Source: Oscillospiraceae bacterium
GTDB lineage: Bacteria > Bacillota > Clostridia > Oscillospirales > Oscillospiraceae
Direction: 5' to 3'
Assembly (NCBI GenBank): GCA_009787995.1
Contig: WQSH01000015.1
Span: 1-38,972 of the forward strand
DNA length: 38,972 nt
The notes below the pieces were generated by a model. That model had not been told where the DNA came from. It ran no database searches and was given only the letters and a program-made list of their open reading frames with translations. Made by a program: the position numbers and the translations under genes. Positions 6,488 to 15,835 of the stretch are shown in pieces. Each line of letters starts with the position of its first letter. The stretch's first letter is position 1.

Positions 6488-6801
6488 GCGGCTTTACTTA
6501 AGGTGGAGTTACGCAATGCTGTGAACCGGGAGATTGCAGGCATAGCGCCGCAAGGATTTGCGGAGAGCGAGACTGACCTGCCTGGTAACTTTCGGGGAGC
6601 GAGTCCGGCGCTGCGATAGCAGCGTGTAATCGGGCGGCTGAGGAAAATTCTGACATCACAAAACGTTTTCGCACCAAATTCTCGCCGGAAAACGACAATT
6701 TCCGGTTTAGTTTCGGGAAAGAATGATACGCACGGCAGGGTGTACAGGAATGTTCTCTTCTATTTAAACCTTTTGTCAAACACAATCTTGAGGAGGAAAA
6801 A
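6488..6801 (+). promoter_or_regulatory. Structured 5' leader of the S10 operon
   Basis: There are several nested stems. GCAGG (6536-6540) pairs with CCTGC (6577-6581) and encloses CCGCAA (6548-6553)/TTGCGG (6558-6563). CGCTGC (6609-6614)/GCAGCG (6619-6624) has loop GATA, and CCGGAAA (6685-6691)/TTTCCGG (6699-6705) has a 7-nt loop. A two-codon ORF, ATG CTG TGA (6516-6524), follows the SD-like AGGTGGAG (6501-6508). No terminator U-run was seen. Autoregulation by a ribosomal protein (L4 does this in gammaproteobacteria) is plausible but not shown. The rpsJ SD is AGGAGG at 6791-6796. Confidence 0.6.
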
Positions 6802-7116
6802 ATGGCAGTCAACAAAAAAATGATTAGAATCAGGCTAAAGGCATATGACCATCAGCTGATAGATCAAGCGGCATCTACAATTGTAGAGACGGCAAAAAGG
6901 ACGGAGGCTAGGGTTTCAGGTCCAATCCCACTTCCAACGAAAAAGGAAATTGTGACAATCCTCAGGGCTGTCCATAAGTACAAGGATAGTCGCGAGCAAT
7001 TCGAGCGGCTGACGCACAAAAGGCTCATCGACATCCTGAGCCCGACCCAGAAAACAGTCGAAGCACTGATGTCGCTGGAGCTGCCGGCAGGCGTAGAGAT
7101 AGAAATCAAACTGTAA
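6802..7116 (+). CDS. rpsJ: Small ribosomal subunit protein uS10 (104 aa)
   Basis: This is uS10 of the 30S head, known also as NusE in antitermination. The core [26 protein letters not shown] and the THKRLIDI segment are diagnostic, and 104 aa is the usual length of about 102-105. It is the first gene of the operon, with AGGAGG 5 nt before the ATG. tuf and fusA, which often precede it, are absent; a superoxide reductase gene lies upstream on the other strand. The 110-nt gap to rplC contains GTTGGAA (7175-7181)/TTCCAAC (7190-7196), a possible small hairpin. Confidence 0.98.
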   Translation: MAVNKKMIRIRLKAYDHQLIDQAASTIVETAKRTEARVSGPIPLPTKKEIVTILRAVHKYKDSREQFERLTHKRLIDILSPTQKTVEALMSLELPAGVEIEIKL

Positions 7117-7226
7117 ATTCCGTCATATATAAGTGCAAGTCTTGCGCAAGAGCGGCTGCCCGCCAAATGGTCAAGTTGGAACCTAAATTTTCCAACCAAT
7201 AACCAATCAACTAGGAGGAAAAAGCA

Positions 7227-7862
7227 ATGGTCAAAGCGATCATCGGAAAAAAAGTCGGAATGACGCAGATATTCGATGATAACGGCAAGGTCATACCGGT
7301 AACAGTCATAGCGGCCGGCCCTTGTACCGTGGTTCAGAAGAAAACCGACGAAAAAGAAGGATACGATTCAGTACAGCTAGGCTTCACGGACATCAGAGAG
7401 CATAGGCTAACAAAGCCGGAGCTAGGTCACTTGAAGAAGGCCGGAGTGGCGCCGAAGAAGCACCTCAAGGAGTTCCGCTTGGAAGACACCTCGACTCTAA
7501 ATATCGGAGACGAGATTAAGGCGGATGTTTTTGCCGAGGGCGACAAGGTGGACGTAACGGGCATATCAAGAGGCAAGGGCTTCTCAGGTGTTGTCAAGCG
7601 CCATAATGCCAGCAGGGGAAGGATGAGCCACGGTGGCGGCCCGACGCACAGGCACGCAGGCTCCATGGGGGCAGGCACAGACCCCTCGAAGATTTTTAAA
7701 GGCAAAATCGGTGCAGGGCAGATGGGCAACGAGCAAGTTACAATCCAGAACCTCGACATAGTAAAGGTAGATTCGAGCCTGAACATGATAGCAATCAGAG
7801 GTGCAGTACCGGGGCCTAGGGGCGGGGTCGTATACATCAAAAACACAGTGAAGAACAACTAG
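7227..7862 (+). CDS. rplC: Large ribosomal subunit protein uL3 (211 aa)
   Basis: uL3 is an early 50S assembly protein whose long loop reaches the peptidyl transferase centre. The N-terminal [12 protein letters not shown], the central [16 protein letters not shown] stretch of the loop, and the closing [12 protein letters not shown] are all conserved, and 211 aa is typical. The start at 7227 has AGGAGG 8 nt upstream. The next gene, rplD, begins 17 nt after the stop. Confidence 0.98.
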   Translation: MVKAIIGKKVGMTQIFDDNGKVIPVTVIAAGPCTVVQKKTDEKEGYDSVQLGFTDIREHRLTKPELGHLKKAGVAPKKHLKEFRLEDTSTLNIGDEIKADVFAEGDKVDVTGISRGKGFSGVVKRHNASRGRMSHGGGPTHRHAGSMGAGTDPSKIFKGKIGAGQMGNEQVTIQNLDIVKVDSSLNMIAIRGAVPGPRGGVVYIKNTVKNN

Positions 7863-7879
7863 GGAAAGGAGAGAGTTAA

Positions 7880-8503
7880 ATGCCAGCCAATAAACTATAC
7901 AACATGCAAGGCTCTGTAGTCGGCGAAGTGACACTCTCCGACGAGGTGTTCGGAGTTGAGCCAAATATCACGGCGATTCACGCAGCCGTAAAAAACCATC
8001 TTGCAAACAAAAGGCAGGGAACACAATCGGCGCTGACTCGTGCGGAAGTGCGTGGCGGCGGCGCAAAGCCCTACCGTCAAAAGGGGACGGGTCGCGCTCG
8101 CCAGGGTTCTAGGAGCGTCCCGCATTATACGCACGGTGGCGTAGCGTTTGCGCCAAAGCCGCGTGACTACAGATACCCACTAAACAAAAAACTCAAGAGG
8201 CTTGCCCTCAAGTCAGCGCTTTCATTAAAGGCCGCCGAAGATAAGATTATCGTTATCGACGGATTGAAGATGGACGAAATCAAGACTAAGGAGTTCAGAG
8301 CCTTTCTTGAAGCTTGTGGGGTTACGGGCAAGGCGCTTATCGTCACACCAGAAAAAAGTGACAATGTCATACTGAGTGCAAGGAATCTGCCGGGCGTAAA
8401 GACCACATTTGCAACATTGCTCAACACTTACGACATAATGGATGCCCGCACATTTGTTGTCGACAAAGCGGCGCTTCCGCTCATCGAGGAGGTGTACGCT
8501 TAA
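7880..8503 (+). CDS. rplD: Large ribosomal subunit protein uL4 (207 aa)
   Basis: uL4 lines the exit tunnel and in some bacteria represses its own operon by binding the S10 leader. The extended-loop signature GGGAKPYRQKGTGRARQGS is intact, followed by GGVAFAPKPRDY. The 207 aa length is typical. It has AAAGGAGAG upstream of the ATG and overlaps rplW by one base (TAATG), suggesting coupled translation. If the leader is autoregulated, this protein is the first candidate effector. Confidence 0.98.
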   Translation: MPANKLYNMQGSVVGEVTLSDEVFGVEPNITAIHAAVKNHLANKRQGTQSALTRAEVRGGGAKPYRQKGTGRARQGSRSVPHYTHGGVAFAPKPRDYRYPLNKKLKRLALKSALSLKAAEDKIIVIDGLKMDEIKTKEFRAFLEACGVTGKALIVTPEKSDNVILSARNLPGVKTTFATLLNTYDIMDARTFVVDKAALPLIEEVYA

Positions 8504-8799
8504 TGAAAACAGCATATGATGTTATCCTGCGGCCGATAATCTCGGAGCAATCGACCGAGCATGTCGATCTTAAGAAATACGTATTTGAGGTTGCGCCCGC
8601 AGCCAACAAAATAGAGATAAAAAAAGCGGTTGAAGAAATATTCGACGTCGAAGTTACCAAAGTCACGACACTGAATATGAAGGGCAAGAAAAAACGCATG
8701 GGCCGTCACCCCGAGGGTAGCAGGAAAGACTGGAAAAAAGCGGTTGTAAAGCTGTCGGATGGCTCGAAGACTATCGAATTCTTTGAAGGCTTAGTGTAG
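8503..8799 (+). CDS. rplW: Large ribosomal subunit protein uL23 (98 aa)
   Basis: uL23 sits at the tunnel exit and is the docking site for trigger factor and SRP. The N-terminal DVILRPIISEQST, the middle KKYVFEVAPAANKIEIKKAVE and MKGKKKRMGR are conserved, and 98 aa is normal. Its ATG shares one base with the rplD stop; the SD is GAGGAGG within the end of rplD. Confidence 0.98.
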   Translation: MKTAYDVILRPIISEQSTEHVDLKKYVFEVAPAANKIEIKKAVEEIFDVEVTKVTTLNMKGKKKRMGRHPEGSRKDWKKAVVKLSDGSKTIEFFEGLV

Positions 8800-8816
8800 G
8801 GGAGGGGAACTAAACA

Positions 8817-9653
<837 letters not shown>

Positions 9654-9668
9654 GGAGGGCTAGAAAAT

Positions 9669-9941
9669 ATGAGCAGAAGTGTTAAGAAGGGCCCATTTGC
9701 CGCACCGGAACTAGTCAAGCGGGTCGACGCCATGAACGCTGCGGGAGAAAAAAAGGTGCTTAAGACATGGTCGCGCGCCAGTACAATTTTCCCCACGTTC
9801 GTAGGGCACACAATAGCTGTCCACGACGGCAGGAGGCATGTGCCCGTCTATATCACCGAAGACATGGTCGGCCACAAGCTAGGCGAATTCGCTCCCACGC
9901 GCACCTATCGCGGGCACGCGGGCAGCAAAACATCAAGATAG
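9669..9941 (+). CDS. rpsS: Small ribosomal subunit protein uS19 (90 aa)
   Basis: uS19 belongs to the 30S head, near the A-site t[12 protein letters not shown] at the N-terminus, [10 protein letters not shown] and the C-terminal [16 protein letters not shown] are diagnostic. The length is 90 aa (family about 92). The AAGGAGG site overlaps the rplB stop region. The gene ends 14 nt before rplV. Confidence 0.98.
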   Translation: MSRSVKKGPFAAPELVKRVDAMNAAGEKKVLKTWSRASTIFPTFVGHTIAVHDGRRHVPVYITEDMVGHKLGEFAPTRTYRGHAGSKTSR

Positions 9942-9955
9942 GGGGCAGGCAGTTT

Positions 9956-10291
9956 ATGGAAGCAAAAGCACATCTTAAATTTGCACGCATATCACCGCGC
10001 AAAGTGAAAATAGTCTGCGACCTCATAAGGGGCAAGGATACGAAAGCAGCAAAGGCAATCCTCATGCAAACCCCCAAGGCGGCATCGGAGCTGATGCTCA
10101 AACTCCTAAACAGCGCAGTTGCAAACGCAGAAAACAACCACGACATGGATCCCGACAACCTCTTCGTTTCAGCGACCTATGCAAACCCCGGCCCCATACT
10201 CAAAAGAATAAGGCCGGTCTCCCGCGGCAGGGCATATAGGATAAACAAGAGGACGTCGCACATCACCATCGTCGTAGCTGAGAAGGAATAG
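9956..10291 (+). CDS. rplV: Large ribosomal subunit protein uL22 (111 aa)
   Basis: uL22 lines the exit tunnel with uL4. It contains [29 protein letters not shown] and the beta-hairpin/C-terminal [18 protein letters not shown] segment, all typical. The ATG at 9956 gives the family length of 111 aa; the open frame upstream overlaps rpsS and is rejected. The ribosome site is weak (GGGGGCAGG). rpsC starts 11 nt after the stop. Confidence 0.97.
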   Translation: MEAKAHLKFARISPRKVKIVCDLIRGKDTKAAKAILMQTPKAASELMLKLLNSAVANAENNHDMDPDNLFVSATYANPGPILKRIRPVSRGRAYRINKRTSHITIVVAEKE

Positions 10292-10302
10292 GGGGAATCA
10301 CC

Positions 10303-11289
10303 ATGGGACAGAAAGTTAATCCGCACGGATTTAGAGTTGGTGTCATAAAAGACTGGGATTCTCGTTGGTATGCCCGCGAAGACAAAGTGGGAGACCTCAT
10401 AGTAGAAGACTACAACATCCGCAAGTACCTCAAGGAACTGCTTTTTTCGGCCGGAGTTCCGAGGATAGAGATTGAGCGGGACAATGCGAAGGTTAAAATA
10501 TTCATCCACTGTTCGCGGCCCGGTGTGGTAATTGGCAAGGGCGGGGCGGAAATTGAAAGGCTTCGCGTGGATGTTGAGAAGCGCATTGGCAAGCCGGTAG
10601 CGCTGTCGATAGTCGAGGTCAAGAACCCCGATACGAACGCCCAGCTGATAGCGGAGGGCATTGCGGCAAAGCTTGAAAAGCGCATAGGCTTCCGGCGAGC
10701 GATGAAAAATGCGATGAGTAGGGCGATGCGCCTGGGTGTCCGCGGCATCAAGGTCATGGTTTCCGGGCGCCTCGGCGGTGCGGAAATCGCCAGAAGCGAA
10801 GCTTATCACGAAGGAACAATTCCGTTGCAGACGATAAGGGCAGACATCGAATATGGGTTTTCGGAAGCAGCGACGACATATGGGCGCATCGGCGTCAAGG
10901 TGTGGGTATATAATGGAGAAATTCTCAGCCAGACCCTGCGCACAACGCCGAGAACCATGGATACATCGAGGCCTCCAAGGGAGAGGCGCGATCGGGACAG
11001 AGGTGGGCGCAGCGGCGGCTACAATCGTGGCCCGGGACAAGGGGGCGGCTATAACCGCGGGCCGGGACAAGGCGGCGGATACAACCGCGGGCCGGGACAA
11101 GGCGGCGGATACAACCGCGGGCCAGGACAAGGCGGCGGGTACAACAGAGGTCCTAGTGGGCAAGGCCAGGGAGGCTACAACAGGCCTCAGCAAGGTCAAG
11201 CACAAGGCTCAAGGCCTCCACAAGCTTCTACCCCCGTCCCACAGACTCCGGCTGCACCGCAAGATCCAAGGGAAGGAGGCGCAGGCTAA
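10303..11289 (+). CDS. rpsC: Small ribosomal subunit protein uS3 with repetitive C-terminal tail (328 aa)
   Basis: uS3 sits at the mRNA entry channel of the 30S and takes part in its helicase activity. Residues 1 to about 213 are ordinary S3: [15 protein letters not shown], the KH-type [17 protein letters not shown], and [12 protein letters not shown]. The rest, about 115 residues, is an added low-complexity tail with an Arg-rich linker, then four 10-residue repeats of the type [10 protein letters not shown] plus degenerate copies, then a Pro/Gln/Ala-rich end. Family members usually have about 210-230 aa. The tail resembles RGG-type disordered RNA-binding regions. It stays in frame and ends in a 1-nt overlap with rplP (TAATG), so it is a real part of the gene, not a frameshift. 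Confidence 0.97.
   Translation: MGQKVNPHGFRVGVIKDWDSRWYAREDKVGDLIVEDYNIRKYLKELLFSAGVPRIEIERDNAKVKIFIHCSRPGVVIGKGGAEIERLRVDVEKRIGKPVALSIVEVKNPDTNAQLIAEGIAAKLEKRIGFRRAMKNAMSRAMRLGVRGIKVMVSGRLGGAEIARSEAYHEGTIPLQTIRADIEYGFSEAATTYGRIGVKVWVYNGEILSQTLRTTPRTMDTSRPPRERRDRDRGGRSGGYNRGPGQGGGYNRGPGQGGGYNRGPGQGGGYNRGPGQGGGYNRGPSGQGQGGYNRPQQGQAQGSRPPQASTPVPQTPAAPQDPREGGAG
11011..11160 (+). repeat. 30-bp tandem repeat inside rpsC
   Basis: Five consecutive 30-bp units begin at 11011, 11041, 11071, 11101 and 11131. The third and fourth differ by a single base (11083 versus 11113 region, CCGGG versus CCAGG), and the fifth is degenerate. Each unit encodes ten residues rich in Gly, Tyr, Asn, Arg, Pro and Gln. 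Unit number may vary between strains by slippage; that is inference. Confidence 0.92.
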
Positions 11290-11744
11290 TGCTTACACCA
11301 AAGAGAGTCAAGCGCCGCAAGGTGCAGAGAGGCCGCATGAAGGGCAAAGCCACGCGCGGCAACACAATCACGTATGGCGATTATGCCATGCAGGCTCTGG
11401 CTCCGGCGTGGATAACTTCAAACCAGATTGAAGCTGCGCGTATCGCCATGACGCGCTATTCAAAGCGCGGCGGAAAAGTATGGATAAAGATTTTTCCGGA
11501 CAAGCCGGTAACGTCGAAGCCGGCAGAAACGAGAATGGGCTCCGGTAAAGGCTCTCCAGAATACTGGGTGGCCGTGGTAAAGCCTGGCAGGGTGTTGTTC
11601 GAAATAGCCGGGGTGCCGGAGGAAGTCGCTCGCGAGGCAATACGCCGTGCGGGACACAAGCTGCCCTGCAAGGTAAAGTTCATAAAACGCGAGAGCGTAG
11701 GAGACGCACAGCCGAGCGTCCCGCTAGAGACAGGTGGTGAATGA
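11289..11744 (+). CDS. rplP: Large ribosomal subunit protein uL16 (151 aa)
   Basis: uL16 is a late-assembling 50S protein near the A-site tRNA and the peptidyl transferase centre. The N-terminal [33 protein letters not shown], and the [20 protein letters not shown] core are conserved. At 151 aa it is slightly longer than the usual 137-147, with a short acidic, Pro-containing C-terminal extension. The ATG overlaps the rpsC stop by one base. Confidence 0.97.
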   Translation: MLTPKRVKRRKVQRGRMKGKATRGNTITYGDYAMQALAPAWITSNQIEAARIAMTRYSKRGGKVWIKIFPDKPVTSKPAETRMGSGKGSPEYWVAVVKPGRVLFEIAGVPEEVAREAIRRAGHKLPCKVKFIKRESVGDAQPSVPLETGGE

Positions 11745-11745
11745 G

Positions 11746-11949
11746 ATGAAGGCAAGTGAGGTAGTAATGCTCAGTGCCGATGAGCTGGAGGACAAGCTGC
11801 TCAGCCTAAAGAAGGATCTCTTCTTTCTAAGAATGCAACATGCGACGAATCAGCTTGATAATCCGATTCGGATAGCCCAGACTAGAAAAGACATTGCCCG
11901 AGTCAAGACAGTTATTCGCCAGAAGCAGCTCGAGCGGGCAGGAGGTTAA
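11746..11949 (+). CDS. rpmC: Large ribosomal subunit protein uL29 (67 aa)
   Basis: uL29 sits at the tunnel exit beside uL23. The two-helix protein contains [19 protein letters not shown] and the basic [13 protein letters not shown] helix. The ATG at 11746 (MKASE) gives the standard length; a GTG at 11734 overlaps rplP more deeply and would add residues not usual for the family. The AGGTGGTGA region just upstream serves as ribosome site. It begins one base after the rplP stop. Confidence 0.95.
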   Translation: MKASEVVMLSADELEDKLLSLKKDLFFLRMQHATNQLDNPIRIAQTRKDIARVKTVIRQKQLERAGG

Positions 11950-11954
11950 GGCAG

Positions 11955-12218
11955 ATGAGTGAAAAAAGAACGTCAAGAAGAAAGACGAGAATAGGCAAGG
12001 TTCTTTCAGATAAAATGGATAAAACCATTGTAGTGGCTGTGGAAAACCGCGTGCCGCACCCTCTGTATAAGAAGATTATCAAGAGGACATACAAATTAAA
12101 AGCGCATGATGAGAATAATGAATGTGGCATAGGAGATAGGGTTCGCGTTATGGAGACGCGCCCACTCTCAAAGGACAAGCGATGGAGGCTCGTCGAGGTC
12201 ATAGAAAAAGCGAAGTAA
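11955..12218 (+). CDS. rpsQ: Small ribosomal subunit protein uS17 (87 aa)
   Basis: uS17 is a primary 16S rRNA binder with an OB fold. The core [36 protein letters not shown] and [20 protein letters not shown] is typical, and 87 aa is normal. It follows rpmC by 5 nt, its SD (GGAGG) being in the end of rpmC. Confidence 0.98.
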   Translation: MSEKRTSRRKTRIGKVLSDKMDKTIVVAVENRVPHPLYKKIIKRTYKLKAHDENNECGIGDRVRVMETRPLSKDKRWRLVEVIEKAK

Positions 12219-12255
12219 AAAATCTACCTTTCGCAGAAAGGAATGGTCATAAGTT

Positions 12256-12624
12256 ATGGTACAACAAGAATCTTTTCTTAAGGTTGCCGACAATACCGGC
12301 GCCAAGGAAATAAAATGTATCCGCGTGCTGGGCGGATCCGGCAGAAAATACGGCAGTGTGGGAGACGTGATTGTGGCCTCAGTCCGTAAGGCAGCTCCGG
12401 GCAGTGCGGTGAGGAAGGGCGAAGTCGTCAGGGCCGTTATTGTACGCACGGCAAAAGGCGTCCACCGTACAGACGGCACGTATGTCCGTTTTGACGAAAA
12501 CGCCGCAGTTCTCATCAAAGAGGACAAAAACCCGAGAGGCACACGTATATTCGGCCCGGTGGCCCGCGAGCTCCGCGACAAGGATTATATGAAAATCCTA
12601 TCGCTGGCGCCCGAAGTAATATAG
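12256..12624 (+). CDS. rplN: Large ribosomal subunit protein uL14 (122 aa)
   Basis: uL14 forms intersubunit bridge B8. [42 protein letters not shown] and the [13 protein letters not shown] end are diagnostic, and 122 aa is the exact usual length. AAAGGA lies about 13 nt upstream of the ATG, a longer spacing than its neighbours. Confidence 0.98.
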   Translation: MVQQESFLKVADNTGAKEIKCIRVLGGSGRKYGSVGDVIVASVRKAAPGSAVRKGEVVRAVIVRTAKGVHRTDGTYVRFDENAAVLIKEDKNPRGTRIFGPVARELRDKDYMKILSLAPEVI

Positions 12625-12637
12625 GGAGGGCGGCAAC

Positions 12638-12946
12638 ATGCACATCAAAACAGACGACACCATAGTTGTCCTGTCCGGCAGGGACAAGGGCAAACAGGGC
12701 AAGGTAATGAGCGCAGACCCAAAAGGCGGAAAAGTGCTCGTAGAGGGCATCAATGTCGCAAAAAGACATAAGAAGCCCCGCAAGCAAGGCGAGTCAGGCG
12801 GAATCATTACAAAGGAAACGCCGATTTACGCCAGCAAGGTCATGCGCATATGCCCAAAATGTGATAAACCGACAAGGCCCGCACACTCATTTAACGGCGA
12901 CGGCATCAAAGTCCGTGTCTGTAAAAAATGCGGCGCAGAAATTTAG
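12638..12946 (+). CDS. rplX: Large ribosomal subunit protein uL24 (102 aa)
   Basis: uL24 initiates 50S assembly. It has an N-terminal KOW segment (DDTIVVLSGRDKGKQGKV) and NVAKRHKKP. The C-terminal half contains two CxxC pairs (CPKC and CKKC), a zinc-ribbon arrangement common in Firmicutes L24. The length is typical. GGGAGGG lies 8-9 nt before the ATG. Confidence 0.98.
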   Translation: MHIKTDDTIVVLSGRDKGKQGKVMSADPKGGKVLVEGINVAKRHKKPRKQGESGGIITKETPIYASKVMRICPKCDKPTRPAHSFNGDGIKVRVCKKCGAEI

Positions 12947-12964
12947 GAAAGGAGCAGCCGAATT

Positions 12965-13510
12965 ATGACAAGAATGAAGAAAAAATACCAAGACGAGGCA
13001 GTTCCCGCCCTGATGAAAAAGTTCGGGTACAGCAGCGTGATGGAAGTTCCAAAGGTCGATAAGATAATCGTTAATGTTGGCTGCGGAGACGCCCGCGACA
13101 ATGCAAAGGCCATAGAAGCAGTCGTAAAAGACATTTCGGCAATAACCGGACAGAAGGCGGTTGTGACAAAGGCAAAAAAATCGGTCGCAAACTTTAAGCT
13201 CCGCGCCGGGATGCCGGTAGGCGTTAAGGTGACGCTTAGGCAAAACAGAATGTGGGAGTTCCTAGACAGGCTTTTAAATGTAGCGCTCCCGCGTGTCCGA
13301 GATTTTCGCGGCATTAGCGCAAATTCTTTTGACGGGCGCGGCAACTATGCACTTGGCCTAAAGGAGCAGCTCGTTTTCCCTGAAATAGACTACGACAAAA
13401 TCGAGAAACTCAGGGGGATGGATATAGTGATATGTACGACTGCGAAGACAGACGAGGAAGCTCGTGAGCTGCTAACATACATGGGCGCTCCGTTCATCAC
13501 GCAATCGTAG
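12965..13510 (+). CDS. rplE: Large ribosomal subunit protein uL5 (181 aa)
   Basis: uL5 binds 5S rRNA and contacts the P-site t[12 protein letters not shown]-like (here [19 protein letters not shown]), [34 protein letters not shown] and [15 protein letters not shown] are conserved. The C-terminal [17 protein letters not shown] is intact, and 181 aa is close to the usual 179-180. AAAGGAG is upstream of the ATG. Confidence 0.98.
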   Translation: MTRMKKKYQDEAVPALMKKFGYSSVMEVPKVDKIIVNVGCGDARDNAKAIEAVVKDISAITGQKAVVTKAKKSVANFKLRAGMPVGVKVTLRQNRMWEFLDRLLNVALPRVRDFRGISANSFDGRGNYALGLKEQLVFPEIDYDKIEKLRGMDIVICTTAKTDEEARELLTYMGAPFITQS

Positions 13511-13526
13511 GGAAGGGGCACAATTT

Positions 13527-13712
13527 ATGGCAAAGAAAGCGATGATTCTGAAGCAGCAGAGAGAGCCTAAGTTCTCGTCACGCCGCTACAACCGCTGCAA
13601 AATCTGTGGTCGCCCGCACGCATACCTGCGTGATTATGGCGTATGCCGCATCTGCTTCCGCAACTTGGCGTACAAAGGCCAGATTCCGGGAGTGCGTAAG
13701 GCTTCATGGTAA
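13527..13712 (+). CDS. rpsN: Small ribosomal subunit protein uS14, zinc-binding type (61 aa)
   Basis: This is the short Z-type S14 of the 30S head. Zinc ligands are Cys24, Cys27, Cys40 and Cys43 (CKIC and CRIC), with the closing [11 protein letters not shown]. The 61 aa length is standard for the type. GGAAGGGG lies just upstream. The zinc-free long form is absent here. Confidence 0.98.
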   Translation: MAKKAMILKQQREPKFSSRRYNRCKICGRPHAYLRDYGVCRICFRNLAYKGQIPGVRKASW

Positions 13713-13734
13713 CTCTAACAAGGAGGATAGCAAC

Positions 13735-14130
13735 ATGCAAATAACAGACCCCATTGCCGATATGCTCACGCGTATCAGAAATGCGAGTGCGGCAAAGCAC
13801 TCGACAGTCGATATTCCCGCTTCTAATATGAAAAAAGCGATTGCGGAAATTCTGCTGCAAGAGGGTTATATCAAAAATTACCAGCTAATAAATGATGGCG
13901 TTCAGGGCGTTATAAAAGTGACGCTAAAATACAATGGGACGGACAAGGCCATTGCGGGTTTGCGCCGCGTCTCGAAGCCCGGCCTGCGCGTGTATGCAGG
14001 TGCGGACGAACTGCCCTATGTTCTCAGGGGGTTGGGAGTCGCCATTATATCAACATCCAAGGGCGTGATGACTGACAAAAAAGCTAGGACGCAAAATGTC
14101 GGCGGCGAAGTCCTTGCATTTGTGTGGTAG
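13735..14130 (+). CDS. rpsH: Small ribosomal subunit protein uS8 (131 aa)
   Basis: uS8 binds the central domain of 16S rRNA and in E. coli represses the spc operon. [14 protein letters not shown], the central [18 protein letters not shown] and the final [22 protein letters not shown] are diagnostic. The ATG at 13735 with AGGAGG upstream gives the usual length; an open frame extending upstream overlaps rpsN and is rejected. Confidence 0.98.
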   Translation: MQITDPIADMLTRIRNASAAKHSTVDIPASNMKKAIAEILLQEGYIKNYQLINDGVQGVIKVTLKYNGTDKAIAGLRRVSKPGLRVYAGADELPYVLRGLGVAIISTSKGVMTDKKARTQNVGGEVLAFVW

Positions 14131-14145
14131 GGGGGCAAAGCAAGT

Positions 14146-14688
14146 ATGTCGAGAATAGGAAGAGCACCGATAACCATTCCTGCCGGAGTAAAAGTCGAAG
14201 TTACAGATGGCAACCATGTCATTGTAAAGGGTCCAAAGGGGCAGCTTGAAGAGGCCATCAGCACTGATATAAAGGTCAGTGTCGAAGGTGCCACCGTTAG
14301 CCTGACTCGCCCATCGGATTCGCCTAAGCACCGCAGCCTGCATGGGCTTTCGCGTTCACTGATAAGCAATATGGTTCTGGGCGTTACCGAAGAGTTCAAA
14401 AAAGAGCTAGAAATCAACGGTGTTGGCTACAGGGCTGCAAAAGAAGGAAAAAAGCTTGTTATGAACCTCGGATTTTCCCATCAGGTGATTGTTGAAGAGA
14501 CGGCGAGGATATCCGTTGATGTGCCAACACCGAATAAAATAATCATCAGCGGCATAAGCAAGCAAGAGGTCGGACAGTTTGCTGCCGACATTAGAAAGAA
14601 AAGACCGCCGGAGCCCTACAAGGGTAAGGGCATCAAATATGTAAACGAGGTCATTCGCCGCAAAGAAGGCAAGACCGGAGCTAAATAG
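14146..14688 (+). CDS. rplF: Large ribosomal subunit protein uL6 (180 aa)
   Basis: uL6 lies near the sarcin-ricin loop. [22 protein letters not shown], the [13 protein letters not shown] helix, and the C-terminal [16 protein letters not shown] signature are all present. The length of 180 aa is typical. GGGGGG lies 8 nt upstream of the ATG. Confidence 0.98.
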   Translation: MSRIGRAPITIPAGVKVEVTDGNHVIVKGPKGQLEEAISTDIKVSVEGATVSLTRPSDSPKHRSLHGLSRSLISNMVLGVTEEFKKELEINGVGYRAAKEGKKLVMNLGFSHQVIVEETARISVDVPTPNKIIISGISKQEVGQFAADIRKKRPPEPYKGKGIKYVNEVIRRKEGKTGAK

Positions 14689-14704
14689 AAGGAGGTGTGC
14701 CTAA

Positions 14705-15064
14705 ATGATAAAAAGACCTGATACGAATGCGCAACGTAAAAAGCGCCACAAGAGAGTGCGGAGTAAGATTTCTGGCACGCCGGAACGTCCAAGGCTCAAT
14801 ATTTTCCGTAGCGAAAAGCATATTTACGCCCAAGTGATCGACGATACAAAGGGAGTAACGCTTTGCAGCGCTTCATCCGTCGAAAAAGACTTCGAAGGTT
14901 CGGGTTCGAATAAAGAGGCTGCAAAAAAGGTAGGAAAGATGGTCGCCGAGAGGGCATCCGCCAAAGGCATTGAAATAGTTGTTTTTGACCGCGGTGGATA
15001 CATCTACCACGGACGTGTCAAGGAACTTGCAGAAGCTGCCCGCGAGGGCGGGTTGAAATTTTAA
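14705..15064 (+). CDS. rplR: Large ribosomal subunit protein uL18 (119 aa)
   Basis: uL18 carries 5S rRNA into the 50S with uL5. It contains [34 protein letters not shown], and the closing [20 protein letters not shown] motif. The length is the usual 118-122. GAAGGAGGTG upstream is a near-perfect anti-16S match. Confidence 0.98.
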   Translation: MIKRPDTNAQRKKRHKRVRSKISGTPERPRLNIFRSEKHIYAQVIDDTKGVTLCSASSVEKDFEGSGSNKEAAKKVGKMVAERASAKGIEIVVFDRGGYIYHGRVKELAEAAREGGLKF

Positions 15065-15082
15065 CGGGGAGGAGGAAACAAT

Positions 15083-15631
15083 ATGGCTTTCAATAACAAT
15101 AATAACAACAGAAGAGACAACAGAAGAGATAATCGCAAGGAAGAAGTCCAGCAGGAGTTTACGGAAGAAAAGGTCGTTTCCCTGAACCGTGTTTCTAAAA
15201 CAGTAAAAGGCGGACGCATCTTCAAGTTTGCGGCACTCTGCGTGGTTGGAGATGGTGCTGGTCGCGTCGGGTTTGGGCTCGGCAAAGCAGGTGAGGTTTC
15301 TGAAGCTATCCGAAAAGGTATTGAGGATGCAAAAAAGAACGTTACGAGAATTACAGTCTCTGGAAGCACCATACCACACGAGGTTATAGGAGTTTTTGGT
15401 GCAGGTAGGGTTCTGCTTAAGCCCGCACCGCCCGGAACCGGGGTTATCGCAGGCGGAGCCGTGCGTGCGGTTGTCGAAGCGGCGGGGATATCTGACATCA
15501 GAACAAAATGCCTGCGCTCAAACAATCCTCAGAATGTAGTTGCGGCAACCATGGTTGGGCTGAAATCCTTGCGCGATGCAGCACAGGTTGCAAAGACAAG
15601 AGGAAAGACGATTGAAGAAATCGTAGGCTAG
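15083..15631 (+). CDS. rpsE: Small ribosomal subunit protein uS5 with Asn/Arg-rich N-terminus (182 aa)
   Basis: uS5 lies at the mRNA entry channel with uS3 and uS4 and is important for decoding accuracy. From about residue 28 it is canonical: [15 protein letters not shown], the [15 protein letters not shown] segment, and [18 protein letters not shown]. The first 20 or so residues are unusual: a run of six Asn followed by two RRDN units and more Arg, about 15 residues longer than B. subtilis S5. The ATG at 15083 has GGAGGAGG upstream, so the extension is translated. Confidence 0.97.
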   Translation: MAFNNNNNNRRDNRRDNRKEEVQQEFTEEKVVSLNRVSKTVKGGRIFKFAALCVVGDGAGRVGFGLGKAGEVSEAIRKGIEDAKKNVTRITVSGSTIPHEVIGVFGAGRVLLKPAPPGTGVIAGGAVRAVVEAAGISDIRTKCLRSNNPQNVVAATMVGLKSLRDAAQVAKTRGKTIEEIVG

Positions 15632-15640
15632 GAGGACAAC

Positions 15641-15820
15641 ATGGCTAATTTGAAAATTAAGCTTGTAAAAAGCCTATGCGGAAGGCGCGAAAAACATATA
15701 GCGACAGTCAAATCCCTCGGGCTCAAGAGAATCGGGAACGAAACGATTCAGCCCGATAATCCGCAGACCAGAGGAAAAATAGCGCAAATTAGGTATCTGG
15801 TTACGGTAACGGAAGAGTAA
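15641..15820 (+). CDS. rpmD: Large ribosomal subunit protein uL30 (59 aa)
   Basis: Read directly: ATG at 15641 after AGGAGG, 59 codons, TAA at 15818-15820. The protein starts MANLKIKLVKSLCGRREKH, then has VKSLGLKRIGNETIQPDNP and ends IRYLVTVTEE. This matches uL30, which normally has 58-60 aa and lies between rpsE and rplO. It begins 9 nt after the rpsE stop. Confidence 0.96.
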   Translation: MANLKIKLVKSLCGRREKHIATVKSLGLKRIGNETIQPDNPQTRGKIAQIRYLVTVTEE

Positions 15821-15835
15821 GGAGGACGTGATATT

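Noticed and set aside
6609-6624. Leader hairpin with GATA loop as a transcription attenuator
   Set aside because: No U-tract follows it, so it is not an intrinsic terminator; kept only as part of the leader structure.
11011-11160. 30-bp tandem repeats considered as a CRISPR-like array
   Set aside because: There are no spacers between units and the repeats are in frame inside rpsC.
10177-11205. Long minus-strand open frame (342 codons) opposite rpsC
   Set aside because: Antisense to the S3 gene and partly made of its tandem repeat; no family features.
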